64,000 bases of DNA from positions 1-64,000 of the forward strand of contig JAGFXP010000006.1 in NCBI GenBank assembly GCA_017861315.1. The letters are read 5' to 3'. This DNA comes from Bacillota bacterium. Its GTDB lineage: Bacteria; Bacillota; Clostridia; Clostridiales; Clostridiaceae. Positions 20,287 to 28,992 of this stretch are shown here, piece after piece (within the stretch, counting starts at the first letter, position 1; the number at the start of each line of letters is the position of its first letter). Below the pieces are notes generated by a model, which ran no database searches, was not told the origin of the DNA, and was given only the letters and a program-made list of their open reading frames with translations. Position numbers and translations under genes: made by a program.

Positions 20287-21267
20287 CTAAATCAGATATT
20301 TTTCTATCTCGCTGTCCTTTGCAGGCTCAGCGTTAACAACCTCAACGAGGGGCTGCATGAAACGCCCGTATTTTACGGCAACTTCTCCCTGGTCTTTACC
20401 CTTGCTGTATCTTCCCGTAACCTTTGCTGCAAATTCGATATCCTCTTTGCCCGGATTGCCTGTGATAATGACCATGGATCCGCCGTAGTCCCTGGCCAGG
20501 AATACATAATCGTCCGGCTTCAGATATTTTTTGATTTCCTTCGCTTCGTCACTGGTCCTGGTGGATATGATCTTCGCATTGTCCGAGACCCTCATATGCC
20601 TTCCGAATCTCAGGAGATTTATGCTGTCTTCGGACGGCTCAGCCTCGTGTCCTACCAGGTCCTGCAGCCTTTTCGAGAAATTGGGCTCGGTAAGCTTGCA
20701 GCCTCCCGCAGGGGAAGGGTAGTCGACTATGCCCCACTTATCGGCAAGCTCCATCTGTTCCTTCCTGCTTCTGCCCGAGATCTTCAGAAGCTTCTCCCTG
20801 TCCACCAGCCCGTCCAGCTCCATTTTCGTAGGCGGCAGGTTGAGTGCGCAAAGCGGCCTCAGAATCTTGTCTGAGTATCCGGATTCCTTCTTGACCACAT
20901 CGAGAGCCGACCTGTTCTGCGACATAGGCCTCTGGTTCAGAACCTCTCCTGTTATTATGAAGTCCGCTTTGTATTCCTCAAGCAGCTTTCCGGAATAGTT
21001 CATCATCATGGCGTGGCAGTCTATGCACGGGTTCATGTTCTTGCCGTGGCCGTGCTTAGGGTTTATGACCATTGCCAGGTGCTCCTTCGAGAAATCAACC
21101 ACTACAAGCGGTATATCGATCTGTTTCGCCATCCTGACGGCGTTCTCCGGACCGAAAAAATACGACTTGAAACAAAGCCCTATCACTTCTATGCCTTGGT
21201 CCTTTATGAGCTTTGCAGCAAGTATGCTGTCAAGCCCTCCTGAAATCATTGCAAGCGCTTTTGTCAA
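20287..21267 (-). CDS. PP-loop ATP pyrophosphatase, MnmA/ThiI-like
   Basis: The N-terminal PP-loop SGGLDSILAAKL (residues 9-20) places it in the adenylating N-type ATP pyrophosphatases. A CxxC pair lies in MNPCIDCHAMM, and a second conserved block is YPSPAGGCKLTEPNFSKRL. Residues 215-325 form a C-terminal domain resembling an NFACT-R-type RNA-binding domain. It is often annotated as a tRNA thiolation enzyme, but no substrate is shown here. TTG is the start codon, 6 nt after GAGGTG. Length 326 aa. Confidence 0.8.
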   Translation of the reverse strand: MTKALAMISGGLDSILAAKLIKDQGIEVIGLCFKSYFFGPENAVRMAKQIDIPLVVVDFSKEHLAMVINPKHGHGKNMNPCIDCHAMMMNYSGKLLEEYKADFIITGEVLNQRPMSQNRSALDVVKKESGYSDKILRPLCALNLPPTKMELDGLVDREKLLKISGRSRKEQMELADKWGIVDYPSPAGGCKLTEPNFSKRLQDLVGHEAEPSEDSINLLRFGRHMRVSDNAKIISTRTSDEAKEIKKYLKPDDYVFLARDYGGSMVIITGNPGKEDIEFAAKVTGRYSKGKDQGEVAVKYGRFMQPLVEVVNAEPAKDSEIEKYLI

Positions 21268-21312
21268 TTACATCACCTCTAAATATATTTAAACATACAG
21301 ATAATAGTTTAT

Positions 21313-22155
21313 TCAAATTGTCCTTGTTATGAACGTCTCCTTGTATTTCAGCTTCATAGCATCGTAGCACCGCTGAGCCTGGAGCATATCCTCAAAGAAT
21401 CCGAAGACCGAAGGGCCGCTGCCGCTCATCATGGCTCCAATTGCACCCAGCCCTACAAGCTCATCCTTGATCAACCTCAGGGTGTGTTTCCTGTTCAGAG
21501 TGACATTCTCCAGAACGTTTTTCATGTTTTTAGCTACGCATTCCAGGTCCTGTTCACTTATCGCCTTTATCAGCCTGTTTGTCGGCGGGTGTATCCTGAT
21601 TTTGCCGATGTCCAGCTTCTGGTATACGGTTTTTGTTGATACGCCGAAGGGCGGCTTGACAAGGATCAGTATCTTGTCCCTGAAGGGATCCAGTCTCGTT
21701 ATTTTTTCACCAATGCCCTCGCAGAGCGCTGTGCCTCCTGCGATGCAGTAAGGCACATCCGCGCCGATTTGGACTCCAAGCCCCATCAGCTCCTCGTCTG
21801 TAATTTCAGGTCTCAGAAGGTCTCTGAGCCCCTTTAAAACAGCCGCCGCATCAGTGCTGCCTCCGGCAAGCCCGGCCGCAACCGGGATGTTCTTCCGGAT
21901 ATCTATCCTCACGCCGCTGTCTATCCGGTATTCCTTCAAGAACAGCTCTGCCGCCTTGTAGGCGATATTCCTGGAATCATTGGGCACATATTCCTTGTCG
22001 CAGCTGAGCTCTATGCCGGAGCCCGCCAGGTCGATATTTATCAAGTCATACAAATCTATGCTCTGCATTATCATTCTGAGGAGATGGTAACCGTCCTCCC
22101 GCTTGCCTACAACATCCAGTGACAGATTTATTTTCGCATATGCCTTCAATAACAT
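21313..22155 (-). CDS. ispE: 4-diphosphocytidyl-2-C-methyl-D-erythritol kinase
   Basis: GHMP kinase of the MEP isoprenoid pathway, phosphorylating CDP-methylerythritol. The motifs are AKINLSLDVVGKREDGYH at the N-terminus, the ATP-binding PVAAGLAGGSTDAAAVL and the C-terminal GAMMSGSGPSVFGFF. It is 280 aa. In B. subtilis ispE also follows veg, as it does here. The pathway partner ispF is also in this window, but in a separate unit. Confidence 0.96.
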   Translation of the reverse strand: MLLKAYAKINLSLDVVGKREDGYHLLRMIMQSIDLYDLINIDLAGSGIELSCDKEYVPNDSRNIAYKAAELFLKEYRIDSGVRIDIRKNIPVAAGLAGGSTDAAAVLKGLRDLLRPEITDEELMGLGVQIGADVPYCIAGGTALCEGIGEKITRLDPFRDKILILVKPPFGVSTKTVYQKLDIGKIRIHPPTNRLIKAISEQDLECVAKNMKNVLENVTLNRKHTLRLIKDELVGLGAIGAMMSGSGPSVFGFFEDMLQAQRCYDAMKLKYKETFITRTI

Positions 22156-22251
22156 CAGTATTCCTTACCTCCAAAACAAAACAATAAACTACCTGACCTT
22201 TAGTATAATATAAGCCTCACAAAAATGAAACATTAATCCCGAGAATAAAAA

Positions 22252-22275
22252 AAGCGGTAATATTATTTACCGCTT
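22252..22275 (-). terminator. Terminator after veg
   Basis: Nine-bp stem AAGCGGTAA/TTACCGCTT with a 6-nt loop followed by a T-rich tract on the minus strand, directly after the veg stop. Confidence 0.88.
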
Positions 22276-22512
22276 CTAAGCCGAAAAAACCAGTTGTACA
22301 GTCTTTGTTAAAACATCAGAATAACTATAGGTTACTTTCCTGTGGGTGTCATTTTCCAACCTGATCACAAATATGCTTGGGTAAGTTTTTTCAATTATGC
22401 CGCTGTCTACGAATACTTTTCTTCTCCCGCCGTTTGCTTTCAGGGTTACTCTATCGCCAACATGACTTTCAATATCTTTTTTTATGCAAGCCAATACATT
22501 TGCCTTTTCCAC
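22276..22512 (-). CDS. veg: Veg family protein
   Basis: Small Firmicutes protein of 78 aa; in B. subtilis Veg stimulates biofilm formation. The family core LKANGGRRKVFVDSGIIEKTYPSIFVIRL (residues about 20-48) and SYSYSDVLTKTVQL are clear. A GTG start 7 nt after AGAGG is preferred over a GTG three codons upstream. It is followed by ispE, as in the B. subtilis yab region, but is separated here from rsmA and yabE by about 28 kb. Confidence 0.92.
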   Translation of the reverse strand: MEKANVLACIKKDIESHVGDRVTLKANGGRRKVFVDSGIIEKTYPSIFVIRLENDTHRKVTYSYSDVLTKTVQLVFSA

Positions 22513-22711
22513 ACTATACACCCTCTTTCACAACTCTTATTATACCTCGCCAAAGCAGTCATGTCAACCAAACTAATCATTTTAACAGGATACAATCCCC
22601 TTTGTCAATATTAACTTTTTGTTAACATGGCCGGATTTCAACGCAAATTTATATAAATCAGCCTTCAGACTTCTCCATTCTCTTGCATACGGCCCCATGC
22701 GCATGATAAGG

Positions 22712-22740
22712 TTTACAACGCTTTTTTTTATTAATATAAT
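22712..22740 (+). promoter_or_regulatory. Sigma-A promoter of yajQ
   Basis: TTTACA and TATAAT with 17-nt spacing, 35 bp upstream of the yajQ start codon and on its strand. Confidence 0.8.
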
Positions 22741-22775
22741 ATAAGTGAAATAATCTTGGAAAGGCGGGTTAAAAC

Positions 22776-23270
22776 ATGGCAAAAGACTGCTCATTCGATA
22801 TAGTTTCCGAGGTCGACATGCAGGAGATGGACAATGCTGTCAACCAGACGAAGAAGGAGATATCCCAGAGGTACGATTTCAAGGGGAGCAAGGCAGATAT
22901 GACTCTTGACGCTGATTCCGTGAAGCTTACAGCGGAAGACGAATACAAGATCAATGCTATGCTGGATATGCTCAGAGGAAAGATGATTAAGCGATCGGTT
23001 CCTATTAAGGCGCTGGATCCAGGCAAGATCGAGGGCGCTTCCAGCGGAAATGTAAAGATGGTCGTTAAAATTCAGAAAGGCATAAGCAAGGAGAAGGCCA
23101 AGGACGTAATTGCCTACATCAAGGATCTTAAGCTTAAGGTTCAAGCACAGATCATGGATGACCAGCTCAGGGTTACAGGCGCGAAAAGGGACGACCTGCA
23201 GCAGGTTATACAAAAACTGAAGGAAAAAGACTTCGGAATCGACCTCCAGTTCATCAATTTCAGATCATAA
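22776..23270 (+). CDS. yajQ: YajQ family nucleotide-binding protein
   Basis: UPF0234/YajQ protein of 164 aa. It begins [23 protein letters not shown] and contains RYDFKGSK and [14 protein letters not shown], the family hallmarks. YajQ proteins bind nucleotides; some members in Xanthomonas bind c-di-GMP, which is of interest given the c-di-GMP riboswitches elsewhere in this window, but that role is not established for Firmicutes. It is a single-gene unit with its own promoter and terminator. Confidence 0.95.
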   Translation: MAKDCSFDIVSEVDMQEMDNAVNQTKKEISQRYDFKGSKADMTLDADSVKLTAEDEYKINAMLDMLRGKMIKRSVPIKALDPGKIEGASSGNVKMVVKIQKGISKEKAKDVIAYIKDLKLKVQAQIMDDQLRVTGAKRDDLQQVIQKLKEKDFGIDLQFINFRS

Positions 23271-23292
23271 CAGGATGATATTATTTATGAGG

Positions 23293-23332
23293 AAACACAG
23301 GCGTGGTCAAGGCCTGTGTTTTCGTTTTTTTC
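23293..23332 (+). terminator. Terminator after yajQ
   Basis: Ten-bp stem AAACACAGGC/GCCTGTGTTT, 9-nt loop, then TCG and a run of Ts. Confidence 0.85.
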
Positions 23333-23399
23333 GGATTTATTAGTTAATACATTAGGTTCAAGAATTGGGGAATGCAGAAAGAAAAAGGGTACGGTTGAC

Positions 23400-24521
23400 C
23401 TATTTGTACACGTTCTGCGGCGCGTCCTCAGCCACATCGGCAAACAGGCTCCATATGTCCATGCCGTAGTACTCCGCGGAGAAGCCGAAGCCCGAGTCGC
23501 CGAAAACAGTGTACGCCGCCGAAAAACTTCCGTATTCCTTCAGTCTGTAGGCTGCAGTTACGGCATCTGAGCTGAGATACTTTGAAAACTCCTTTGCAAG
23601 GTCGCTGTTGCGCGTGTTCTTGTTTATCATAAGGCTGTATCCTCCTAAAGACACATCCCTGTTGCCTCCAGGTTCGAACGCAGGCAGCTTCATAGCTCCC
23701 CATTTCCCCTGAAGCGAGGTCGCTTCGTCCATCAATTTAACGGCGTCTGAGGGGCTCACAATCGCAGCCAGAGCCTTGCCCTGCTTCAGGGTGGTCACTG
23801 CGGAGCTTGTTGCCTGCAGGGTTTTGTCTGCCACCATGCCATTGATCAGATCCGACACCCTCGTGTAGTTCTCAAGGTCGGAATAGTTTATTCTCAGCTG
23901 GCTGAGCAGAGTGGCCCTAAGACGTTCGAACTGGTTGGTGTTGTAGACCAGAAACTTCTTCCCGGTGGTCTCGGATACCCCGGCTCCTGTCGACCTGAAA
24001 TCATCCCAGGTTTTGATCCCGCTCACATCCACGCCCGCCACCGAAAACAGGTCCCTTCTGTAGACTATTATCATAGGTTCCGCCGACATAGGTATTCCGT
24101 AGGTGCTTTTTCCGTAGGTTATTCCCGCCAGGACCCCCTTGGGGAAGGATTCATCCATTCCGTTAACATACTGGGTGAGATCCATAAAATAATCTTTTGA
24201 TTCCTCCAGCAGCGGCAGTGCATCCTTTTCCGCAACGACAAAGACATCCTCATCCAGGGCTCCAGCTTTTACTTCGGCAGATATGCCGGCAGTCACGTCG
24301 CTTTCCTGGGTCACCTCTATCTCAACCCTTGGATGGAGCTCCTTGAAGGAAGACGAAGCCTGCTTCACCGCCTCGTAATTTCCGTCGTTAACCAGAATGT
24401 TTATTTTTCCAGCCAGCTTGATCTCTTCATTTTTGTTCAGACCTGCGGCGTAGTATATTATGCTGCCCGCCACGAGGCTAGCTATTGCTATGAATACTAA
24501 AATTATCAGATTTCTTTTCAT
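23400..24521 (-). CDS. Extracellular solute-binding protein, family 1-like, orphan
   Basis: Secreted or membrane-anchored binding protein of 373 aa. It has a basic N-terminus and hydrophobic segment (residues 4-27), then the type 2 periplasmic-binding fold with KINILVNDGNYEAVKQAS, IPMSAEPMIIVYRRDLF, TWDDFRSTGAGVSE and LGGYSLMINKNTRN typical of the sugar-binding MalE-like family. Unusually for a Gram-positive binding protein there is no lipobox cysteine, so it may stay membrane-anchored by its N-terminal helix. No ABC permease or ATPase gene lies nearby, so its transport partner or sensory role is unknown. Confidence 0.85.
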   Translation of the reverse strand: MKRNLIILVFIAIASLVAGSIIYYAAGLNKNEEIKLAGKINILVNDGNYEAVKQASSSFKELHPRVEIEVTQESDVTAGISAEVKAGALDEDVFVVAEKDALPLLEESKDYFMDLTQYVNGMDESFPKGVLAGITYGKSTYGIPMSAEPMIIVYRRDLFSVAGVDVSGIKTWDDFRSTGAGVSETTGKKFLVYNTNQFERLRATLLSQLRINYSDLENYTRVSDLINGMVADKTLQATSSAVTTLKQGKALAAIVSPSDAVKLMDEATSLQGKWGAMKLPAFEPGGNRDVSLGGYSLMINKNTRNSDLAKEFSKYLSSDAVTAAYRLKEYGSFSAAYTVFGDSGFGFSAEYYGMDIWSLFADVAEDAPQNVYK

Positions 24522-24591
24522 CTAGGATCACCTGTTCCATCAGAATTATTCCAAACATACATACATTTTAACACATTACGGTTGAATCGAC

Positions 24592-24625
24592 AAAAAGGGC
24601 TTCTGCATCGCAGAAACCCTTTTTT
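24592..24625 (-). terminator. Terminator after the TSUP permease
   Basis: Stem AGGG-TTCTGC / GCAGAA-CCCT with one mismatch and a 3-nt loop, followed by TTTTT on the minus strand. It marks the downstream limit of the proline reductase region. Confidence 0.85.
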
Positions 24626-24640
24626 GATCATTTGATATTA

Positions 24641-25537
24641 TTACTTTGCCTGAGCCAGTTCTTCCTTCTTCTTGCTGTCTGAAGCTGATTTGAACATCAT
24701 TATTGCAGTGTATACTATAACTGCATCAACAAGCCATCTCAGAACGTTGAGCGGAAGTGATTTTACGATGTAAGCGGCTATCAAAACACCGACTGTACCG
24801 AATACTGTTATCGCCATGGAAGCTTTTCTGTCATAAGCGCCTTCCTTGATGAACTTCGCTGAAGCAACCGGCATAAGGAATGCGCATGAACCCATCATTA
24901 TCGGGAATGCAACCTTAGGGCTTAAGCCAAGTGCAAATACAAGCGCCATACATGGTGCATAGAGACCTATTCCCAGTGTCATAAGAGCTCCGAGTATGAA
25001 GTTTCCTACTACTGCAGCAACCAATTTTACTCCTGTCAAGCCTATAGCTTCTCCGCCTGAAGGCATAAGTCCGAGCTGTCCTGCCAGCATTACGCAAACT
25101 ACTACGAGAAGGGCAACACCCATGCCGAGCTGTATTTTTCTTTCAGGAAGCTTTGAAACGATACCAGCTCCGAAGAATGCTCCGAGAGTTGCTGCAGCAA
25201 GCATTGAAACGAGCGTTATAGGTTCAACCTCTATTACTGTAATAAATATGAGTGCTTCGACTACAACTGGAATTGTGCATGCAACATTCAATGTTCCAGG
25301 TATAGTTCTGTCTGCTGATAATTTGAAGTTCTTCAATAATGCCGTTGTAGGTGCAAAACTTCCTATTCCTAGTGTATCAAAGAAGTTTGTAACAAAACCT
25401 ACAGCACCGAGGGCCAGAAAGCTTGAAGATTCCAATTTACCCTCTTTCTGTGCTTTTGCATAATCTTTAAAAAATACAACTGCAAAGTATAATGTCAGGG
25501 CTACGAGTACCGCTAATACTGCTGTAACTAAATTCAT
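24641..25537 (-). CDS. TSUP (TauE/SafE) family membrane permease
   Basis: Hydrophobic 298 aa protein with about eight membrane segments, and family-type blocks GAVGFVTNFFDTLGIGSFAPTTALLK (residues 44-69) and YAPCMALVFALGLSPKVAFPIMMGS (193-217). TSUP proteins export or import small anions such as sulfite, sulfonates or organic acids. It follows prdF by about 110 bp with its own AAGGAGG site, in the same direction as the prd genes. It could move a proline-fermentation substrate or product such as 5-aminovalerate, but that is only inference from position. Confidence 0.86.
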   Translation of the reverse strand: MNLVTAVLAVLVALTLYFAVVFFKDYAKAQKEGKLESSSFLALGAVGFVTNFFDTLGIGSFAPTTALLKNFKLSADRTIPGTLNVACTIPVVVEALIFITVIEVEPITLVSMLAAATLGAFFGAGIVSKLPERKIQLGMGVALLVVVCVMLAGQLGLMPSGGEAIGLTGVKLVAAVVGNFILGALMTLGIGLYAPCMALVFALGLSPKVAFPIMMGSCAFLMPVASAKFIKEGAYDRKASMAITVFGTVGVLIAAYIVKSLPLNVLRWLVDAVIVYTAIMMFKSASDSKKKEELAQAK

Positions 25538-25648
25538 TATGATATCCTCCTTACTATAATATAAATTTTGGTTTGCTTGTTATATTCTACAATAAAACAC
25601 CTTTGGTTTAAAGGCATTTTATTGCATAATTGTGAAATTTGTAACTTT

Positions 25649-26656
25649 TTACTTCAGAATAAAGCCATATTTGACCGGATCCTCAGGATCTATGAAGAAC
25701 TGGCTGTGCCCGGTTATAAATGCGCTTCCTGATATTTCAGGTATTATCGCGTCAAATTCACCGACTTTTGTTTCGCCGATAACTCTTCCCTTGAACTTTG
25801 TCTGGAGTATGCTTTCATAGATGAAATCCTCGTTCATCTTCAGCATTCCTTTAGCGTAAAGGGTTGCAAGCTTGGCGCTCGTTCCTGTTCCGCACGGTGA
25901 TCTGTCGAGCTGTCCCTGTCCGAATACAACAGCGTTCTGCATTGTTGCATCAGGGCTCTTAGCCGGTCCGTATATCTCGGCAAGGTCAACCGTCTTTATG
26001 TGAGGAAGTGTAGGGTGCTGGATTTCAACCTGCTCATTAACAGCCTTTATGATGTCCATTCCTACTTCGATCAGCTTCTGAGCGTTTGCAGCGCATATGT
26101 CAAGTCCAAGGTCTGCACTCTTAACCAGAGCGAAGAAGCTTCCTCCGAAGGATATATCCATCTTGACTTTTCCTACCTTAGGAACGTCAACCTCGACATC
26201 CCTCTTGTAGAGGAATGCAGGAACGTTTACTATTGAAACTTCCTTAGCTTTTCCGTTTTCAACCTTTACACTGGCTTTTACAAGCCCTGCAGGCGCTTCC
26301 AGCGTGAGCTCTGTAACAGGCTCTGTGACAGGAACCATCCCTGTTTCAACAGCTACTGTAGCGGCTCCAATGGAACCGTGTCCGCACATGTTGAGGTATC
26401 CGCCGCCGTCCATGAATATTATTCCGATGTCAGCCTCGTCTTTTGTAGGCTGGGTAAAGATTGAGCCGAACATATCGTTGTGTCCCCTCGGCTCCAGCAT
26501 GATAGCTGTCCTTACAAAGTCCAGATTTTCTTCAAGATATGCCTTTTTCTCCGGCATGGTCTTTCCTGGGATGTTCGGTACTCCCCCTACAACGATTCTT
26601 GTAGGTTCTCCCATAGTATGTGAATCAATTGCAAATATCGTCTTAACTGATTTCAT
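25649..26656 (-). CDS. prdF: Proline racemase
   Basis: Converts L-proline to D-proline, the substrate of proline reductase, using two cysteines without cofactors. Both are present: Cys91 in NMCGHGSIG and Cys255 in DRSPCGTGTSA. The N-terminal IDSHTMGEPTRIV is typical. The 335 aa length matches the Clostridium sticklandii enzyme. Its ATG overlaps the prdE stop by one base (TAATG), so translation is coupled. It is the last recognised prd gene. Confidence 0.96.
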   Translation of the reverse strand: MKSVKTIFAIDSHTMGEPTRIVVGGVPNIPGKTMPEKKAYLEENLDFVRTAIMLEPRGHNDMFGSIFTQPTKDEADIGIIFMDGGGYLNMCGHGSIGAATVAVETGMVPVTEPVTELTLEAPAGLVKASVKVENGKAKEVSIVNVPAFLYKRDVEVDVPKVGKVKMDISFGGSFFALVKSADLGLDICAANAQKLIEVGMDIIKAVNEQVEIQHPTLPHIKTVDLAEIYGPAKSPDATMQNAVVFGQGQLDRSPCGTGTSAKLATLYAKGMLKMNEDFIYESILQTKFKGRVIGETKVGEFDAIIPEISGSAFITGHSQFFIDPEDPVKYGFILK

Positions 26657-27129
26657 TACTTTTCCTCCCTTTTTCTCATCTTCAATTTCAAGAAAGCCAA
26701 AGCCTTCTTTGCATCGATTGCGGCTACTGTGTTTTCGCCGACCACTTCAGTCTCTATGCCTTCCCCGGATTTGTTGAAGTCTACGATTGTATCCATATAT
26801 TTGTTCGTTACAACGAATTGAGCCTGCACCCCTACGAAGCTCATGCCTACCACAGGGATATTCCTTTTGCCCACTTCCTCGATGCACGTGGCAAAGTCTA
26901 TATTGCTATTGCCCCAGCCGTCTATGGATACTATAACACCGTCAGCCCTCATCGCCTCAGTCCAGGCCGCAGCCCTTTCTGCGACAAATACCTTGTCGCC
27001 GTTCTCCTGGGGAGTTCCGGCTACTATTATGCCCAGAAGGTCTATGTCGTTGTCTGAGGATACCACGTCAAGCAATGGATCCCTGAAATGGTGAAGTGTT
27101 GTCTCTTTTGTCGATGGACCTATTCCCAT
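26656..27129 (-). CDS. prdE: Proline reductase-associated protein PrdE
   Basis: A 157 aa protein resembling the C-terminal (23 kDa) part of PrdA: DNDIDLLGIIVAGTPQENGDKVFVAERAAAW, DGWGNSNIDFATCIEEVGKRNIPVVGMSFVGVQAQFVVTNKYMD and NTVAAIDAKKALAFLK (all within residues 27-150) align with the matching PrdA blocks. It lacks the TC cleavage site because it begins just after that point. The family is found only in prd operons; its exact role is not established. Confidence 0.88.
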   Translation of the reverse strand: MGIGPSTKETTLHHFRDPLLDVVSSDNDIDLLGIIVAGTPQENGDKVFVAERAAAWTEAMRADGVIVSIDGWGNSNIDFATCIEEVGKRNIPVVGMSFVGVQAQFVVTNKYMDTIVDFNKSGEGIETEVVGENTVAAIDAKKALAFLKLKMRKREEK

Positions 27130-27148
27130 AATTGTCCCTCCCTGTTTA

Positions 27149-27910
27149 CTAGTTCATGGCTCTAAGCGCGCCATCCCTGTATTCATTAGGGCTCAAAACA
27201 AGCGGCATATTGCCCATATCGATTATTGATCTTCCGCCTGCGAATCCCCCCGGCTCCCTGCTGAGGAGCTGGGTGTCATACATGGCTCCCTGCCCTGCCA
27301 CCTGTTTTATTATGACTACTTTCTTTTTTCCAGGCTTTATCTTGTCATAATATTCATGCTTTTCATCGCAGGCTCTGCCGTTCATCCTTTTAAGGTATTC
27401 GCGTATTTCCTGGACAACCGCATCGCACAACCTGTGTGCCGCTGTCGGCCCGGGCCTGCTGCTGCCTCCTCCGGCTGTCAAAGTAACATCTATGTGCAGT
27501 ATCAGGTCTTTCTTTGAAGGCGTGCCCGCCCTGTCAAAGACAACCTGCTCGCTCAGTATGCCTTCTGACGAACCGAATTCCGCAACCTGGATGCCGTTTT
27601 CGTCAACTCCGGTCAGCATGACGGCCATTCCGGTGAGGGCGTGGGTTATCCCCTCTCCCATCCTGCCTAAAACCTTAACAGCAACTGGTGAAAAATCCAT
27701 AATTGAATTTACAAACATGTCGTGGGCATGGGAATATATGACGCCGACTTTCACTTCCTTGATCAGAGGTTCATCCTGCACCAGTGCGTCCTGGATGCCC
27801 CTTCTCAGGTGTAAAACTCCGTTTTCAATGTAGGTTTTTTCATCAATAACAATATCAGCAATATGAAAAGTCTTTATGACAAGCCTTCTCATCTCTATTT
27901 CATTATTCAC
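27149..27910 (-). CDS. prdD: Proline reductase-associated protein PrdD
   Basis: A 253 aa protein resembling the middle part of PrdA. VMLTGVDENGIQVAEFGSSEGIL, SRPGPTAAHRLCDAVVQEIRE and KKKVVIIKQVAGQGAMYDTQLL align with the PrdA segments GTDENGVQIGEFGSSEGIL, RPGPYAAHKATDFITQEIR and KKKVVIIKEIMGQGAMHDNLIL. It ends RDGALRAMN, where PrdA has GGIHALTC, so PrdD and PrdE together look like a split, non-cleaved PrdA. The start is GTG, 6 nt after GGAGG. Confidence 0.9.
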   Translation of the reverse strand: MNNEIEMRRLVIKTFHIADIVIDEKTYIENGVLHLRRGIQDALVQDEPLIKEVKVGVIYSHAHDMFVNSIMDFSPVAVKVLGRMGEGITHALTGMAVMLTGVDENGIQVAEFGSSEGILSEQVVFDRAGTPSKKDLILHIDVTLTAGGGSSRPGPTAAHRLCDAVVQEIREYLKRMNGRACDEKHEYYDKIKPGKKKVVIIKQVAGQGAMYDTQLLSREPGGFAGGRSIIDMGNMPLVLSPNEYRDGALRAMN

Positions 27911-27997
27911 CTCAAACCTCCATGCGTTATTTATTTTTTAGTACAGCACCAGCCCTCCATAACCTTGCGGAAGTAAAGAGGGCTGATGCTATAAATT

Positions 27998-28723
27998 TTA
28001 TACCTTAGCTACGTATTCGTATGGAAGAGGAACGATTGTTCCAGGAGTAGTGATTTTTATGAGCCACTCTAATGAATCCTTGCAGATAGCTGTCTGCATC
28101 TCAACATCATGAGGAGCTCCGGCGTTAGCGCCCATAGGTACTCTTGGAGCAACTGCTCTTGGAGTTCCTGCCTGCTTAACTACCGGTGGTAATGCAGCTA
28201 TAACTATTGTAGGTATACCTGCTTCTTCGATTGCTCTCTGCACCAAAACTGCAGAGCGGTGGCAGGTTCCTCAGCCAGCTGTCAGAAGGACTGCGTCTAC
28301 GCCTTCATCTTTCAGTATCTTTGCGATAGCAGGACCAGTTTCGTTTTTGAACTTCTCCTGGTTTCCGCCGCCGCCCATGAAGCCTACGTGGATTGGAGCA
28401 ACTGCTTTTATGAAGCCTTCAGCTGCCAGTTCTCTGAGCCTGTCAAGCGGGAACATGCAGTTGACGTCTTTGTTGACATCTCCGTTGTCGTATCCGCCGT
28501 GGGATACCATAAGCTCGCTTGTTGGAGCATCTCCCGGTATCAATCTGTATGTGAAGTCTCCTGCCAGGTTGAACCTCTTGTCTGACTTCAGGTGAACACC
28601 TGCTGCTGTAGCCAGAGCAATTGTCATTTCCTTTAAAGGTTTTGTAACTGGAGTCCAAACCGGTGGCGGAGTTATAGGAACAAATATTTCTGACTGTAAT
28701 CCCTTAATAACTGTTAAATCCAT
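27998..28723 (-). CDS. prdB: D-proline reductase selenoprotein subunit PrdB (in-frame UGA = selenocysteine 151)
   Basis: Selenium-containing 26 kDa subunit of D-proline reductase, which cleaves D-proline reductively to 5-aminovalerate. The frame is 241 codons long if the UGA at 28271-28273 is read as selenocysteine: LLTAG-U-GTCHRSAVLVQ matches the known Sec region of the family. A hairpin starting 14 nt after the UGA fits a bacterial SECIS. The C-terminal half continues in frame with normal coding to EYVAKV. The ATG overlaps the preceding small gene by one base. Confidence 0.97.
28236..28256 (-). promoter_or_regulatory. Probable bacterial SECIS hairpin of prdB
   Basis: Just downstream of the UGA on the minus strand the mRNA forms a perfect 7-bp stem CTCTGCA/TGCAGAG with a 7-nt loop GTTTTGG. 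Its position (14 nt after UGA) and a G/U-containing apical loop agree with bacterial SECIS elements recognised by SelB. Confidence 0.75.
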
Positions 28724-28983
28724 TATATTTTTCCTTCCTTTCTCTTTCTGATTTCGATATTGCTTACATATTTTTCATTGACTTCCTCGCTTAGAACTTC
28801 AACGAAGCTCATTCTCAGGCCGACTTCCTGTCCGACCTTAAGAGGGTAGTCGCTGATAAGCATTCTCATAGGCACTTTAAGATAGCCAAGCCTTCCCTTG
28901 AAGTCTACCGCAACGCATCCGTCGTGCAATTCGACGATAACGCCCTGCATTTCTATTATCTTGTCTCCGTATTTTAAATCCAT
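28723..28983 (-). CDS. Small conserved protein of prd operons (CBO2463/CBO2479-type domain)
   Basis: An 86 aa protein encoded between prdA and prdB, starting MDLKYGDKIIEMQGVIVEL, with beta-rich GRLGYLKVPMRMLISD and a basic C-terminus. A small gene at this position is usual in clostridial prd loci. Its role is unknown; a chaperone, maturation or structural function for the reductase would be natural. The ribosome binding site is weak (AGGCGA), and it is coupled to prdB by a TAATG overlap. Confidence 0.85.
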   Translation of the reverse strand: MDLKYGDKIIEMQGVIVELHDGCVAVDFKGRLGYLKVPMRMLISDYPLKVGQEVGLRMSFVEVLSEEVNEKYVSNIEIRKRKEGKI

Positions 28984-28992
28984 ATATATCGC

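Noticed and set aside
22582..22794. A 70-codon minus-strand frame between veg and yajQ
   Set aside because: It overlaps the yajQ promoter and start, has no ribosome binding site and shows no conserved feature.
27998..28723. prdB read as a pseudogene because of an internal TGA
   Set aside because: Sequence continues in frame with conserved PrdB motifs, the TGA is at the known selenocysteine position, and a SECIS-like hairpin follows.
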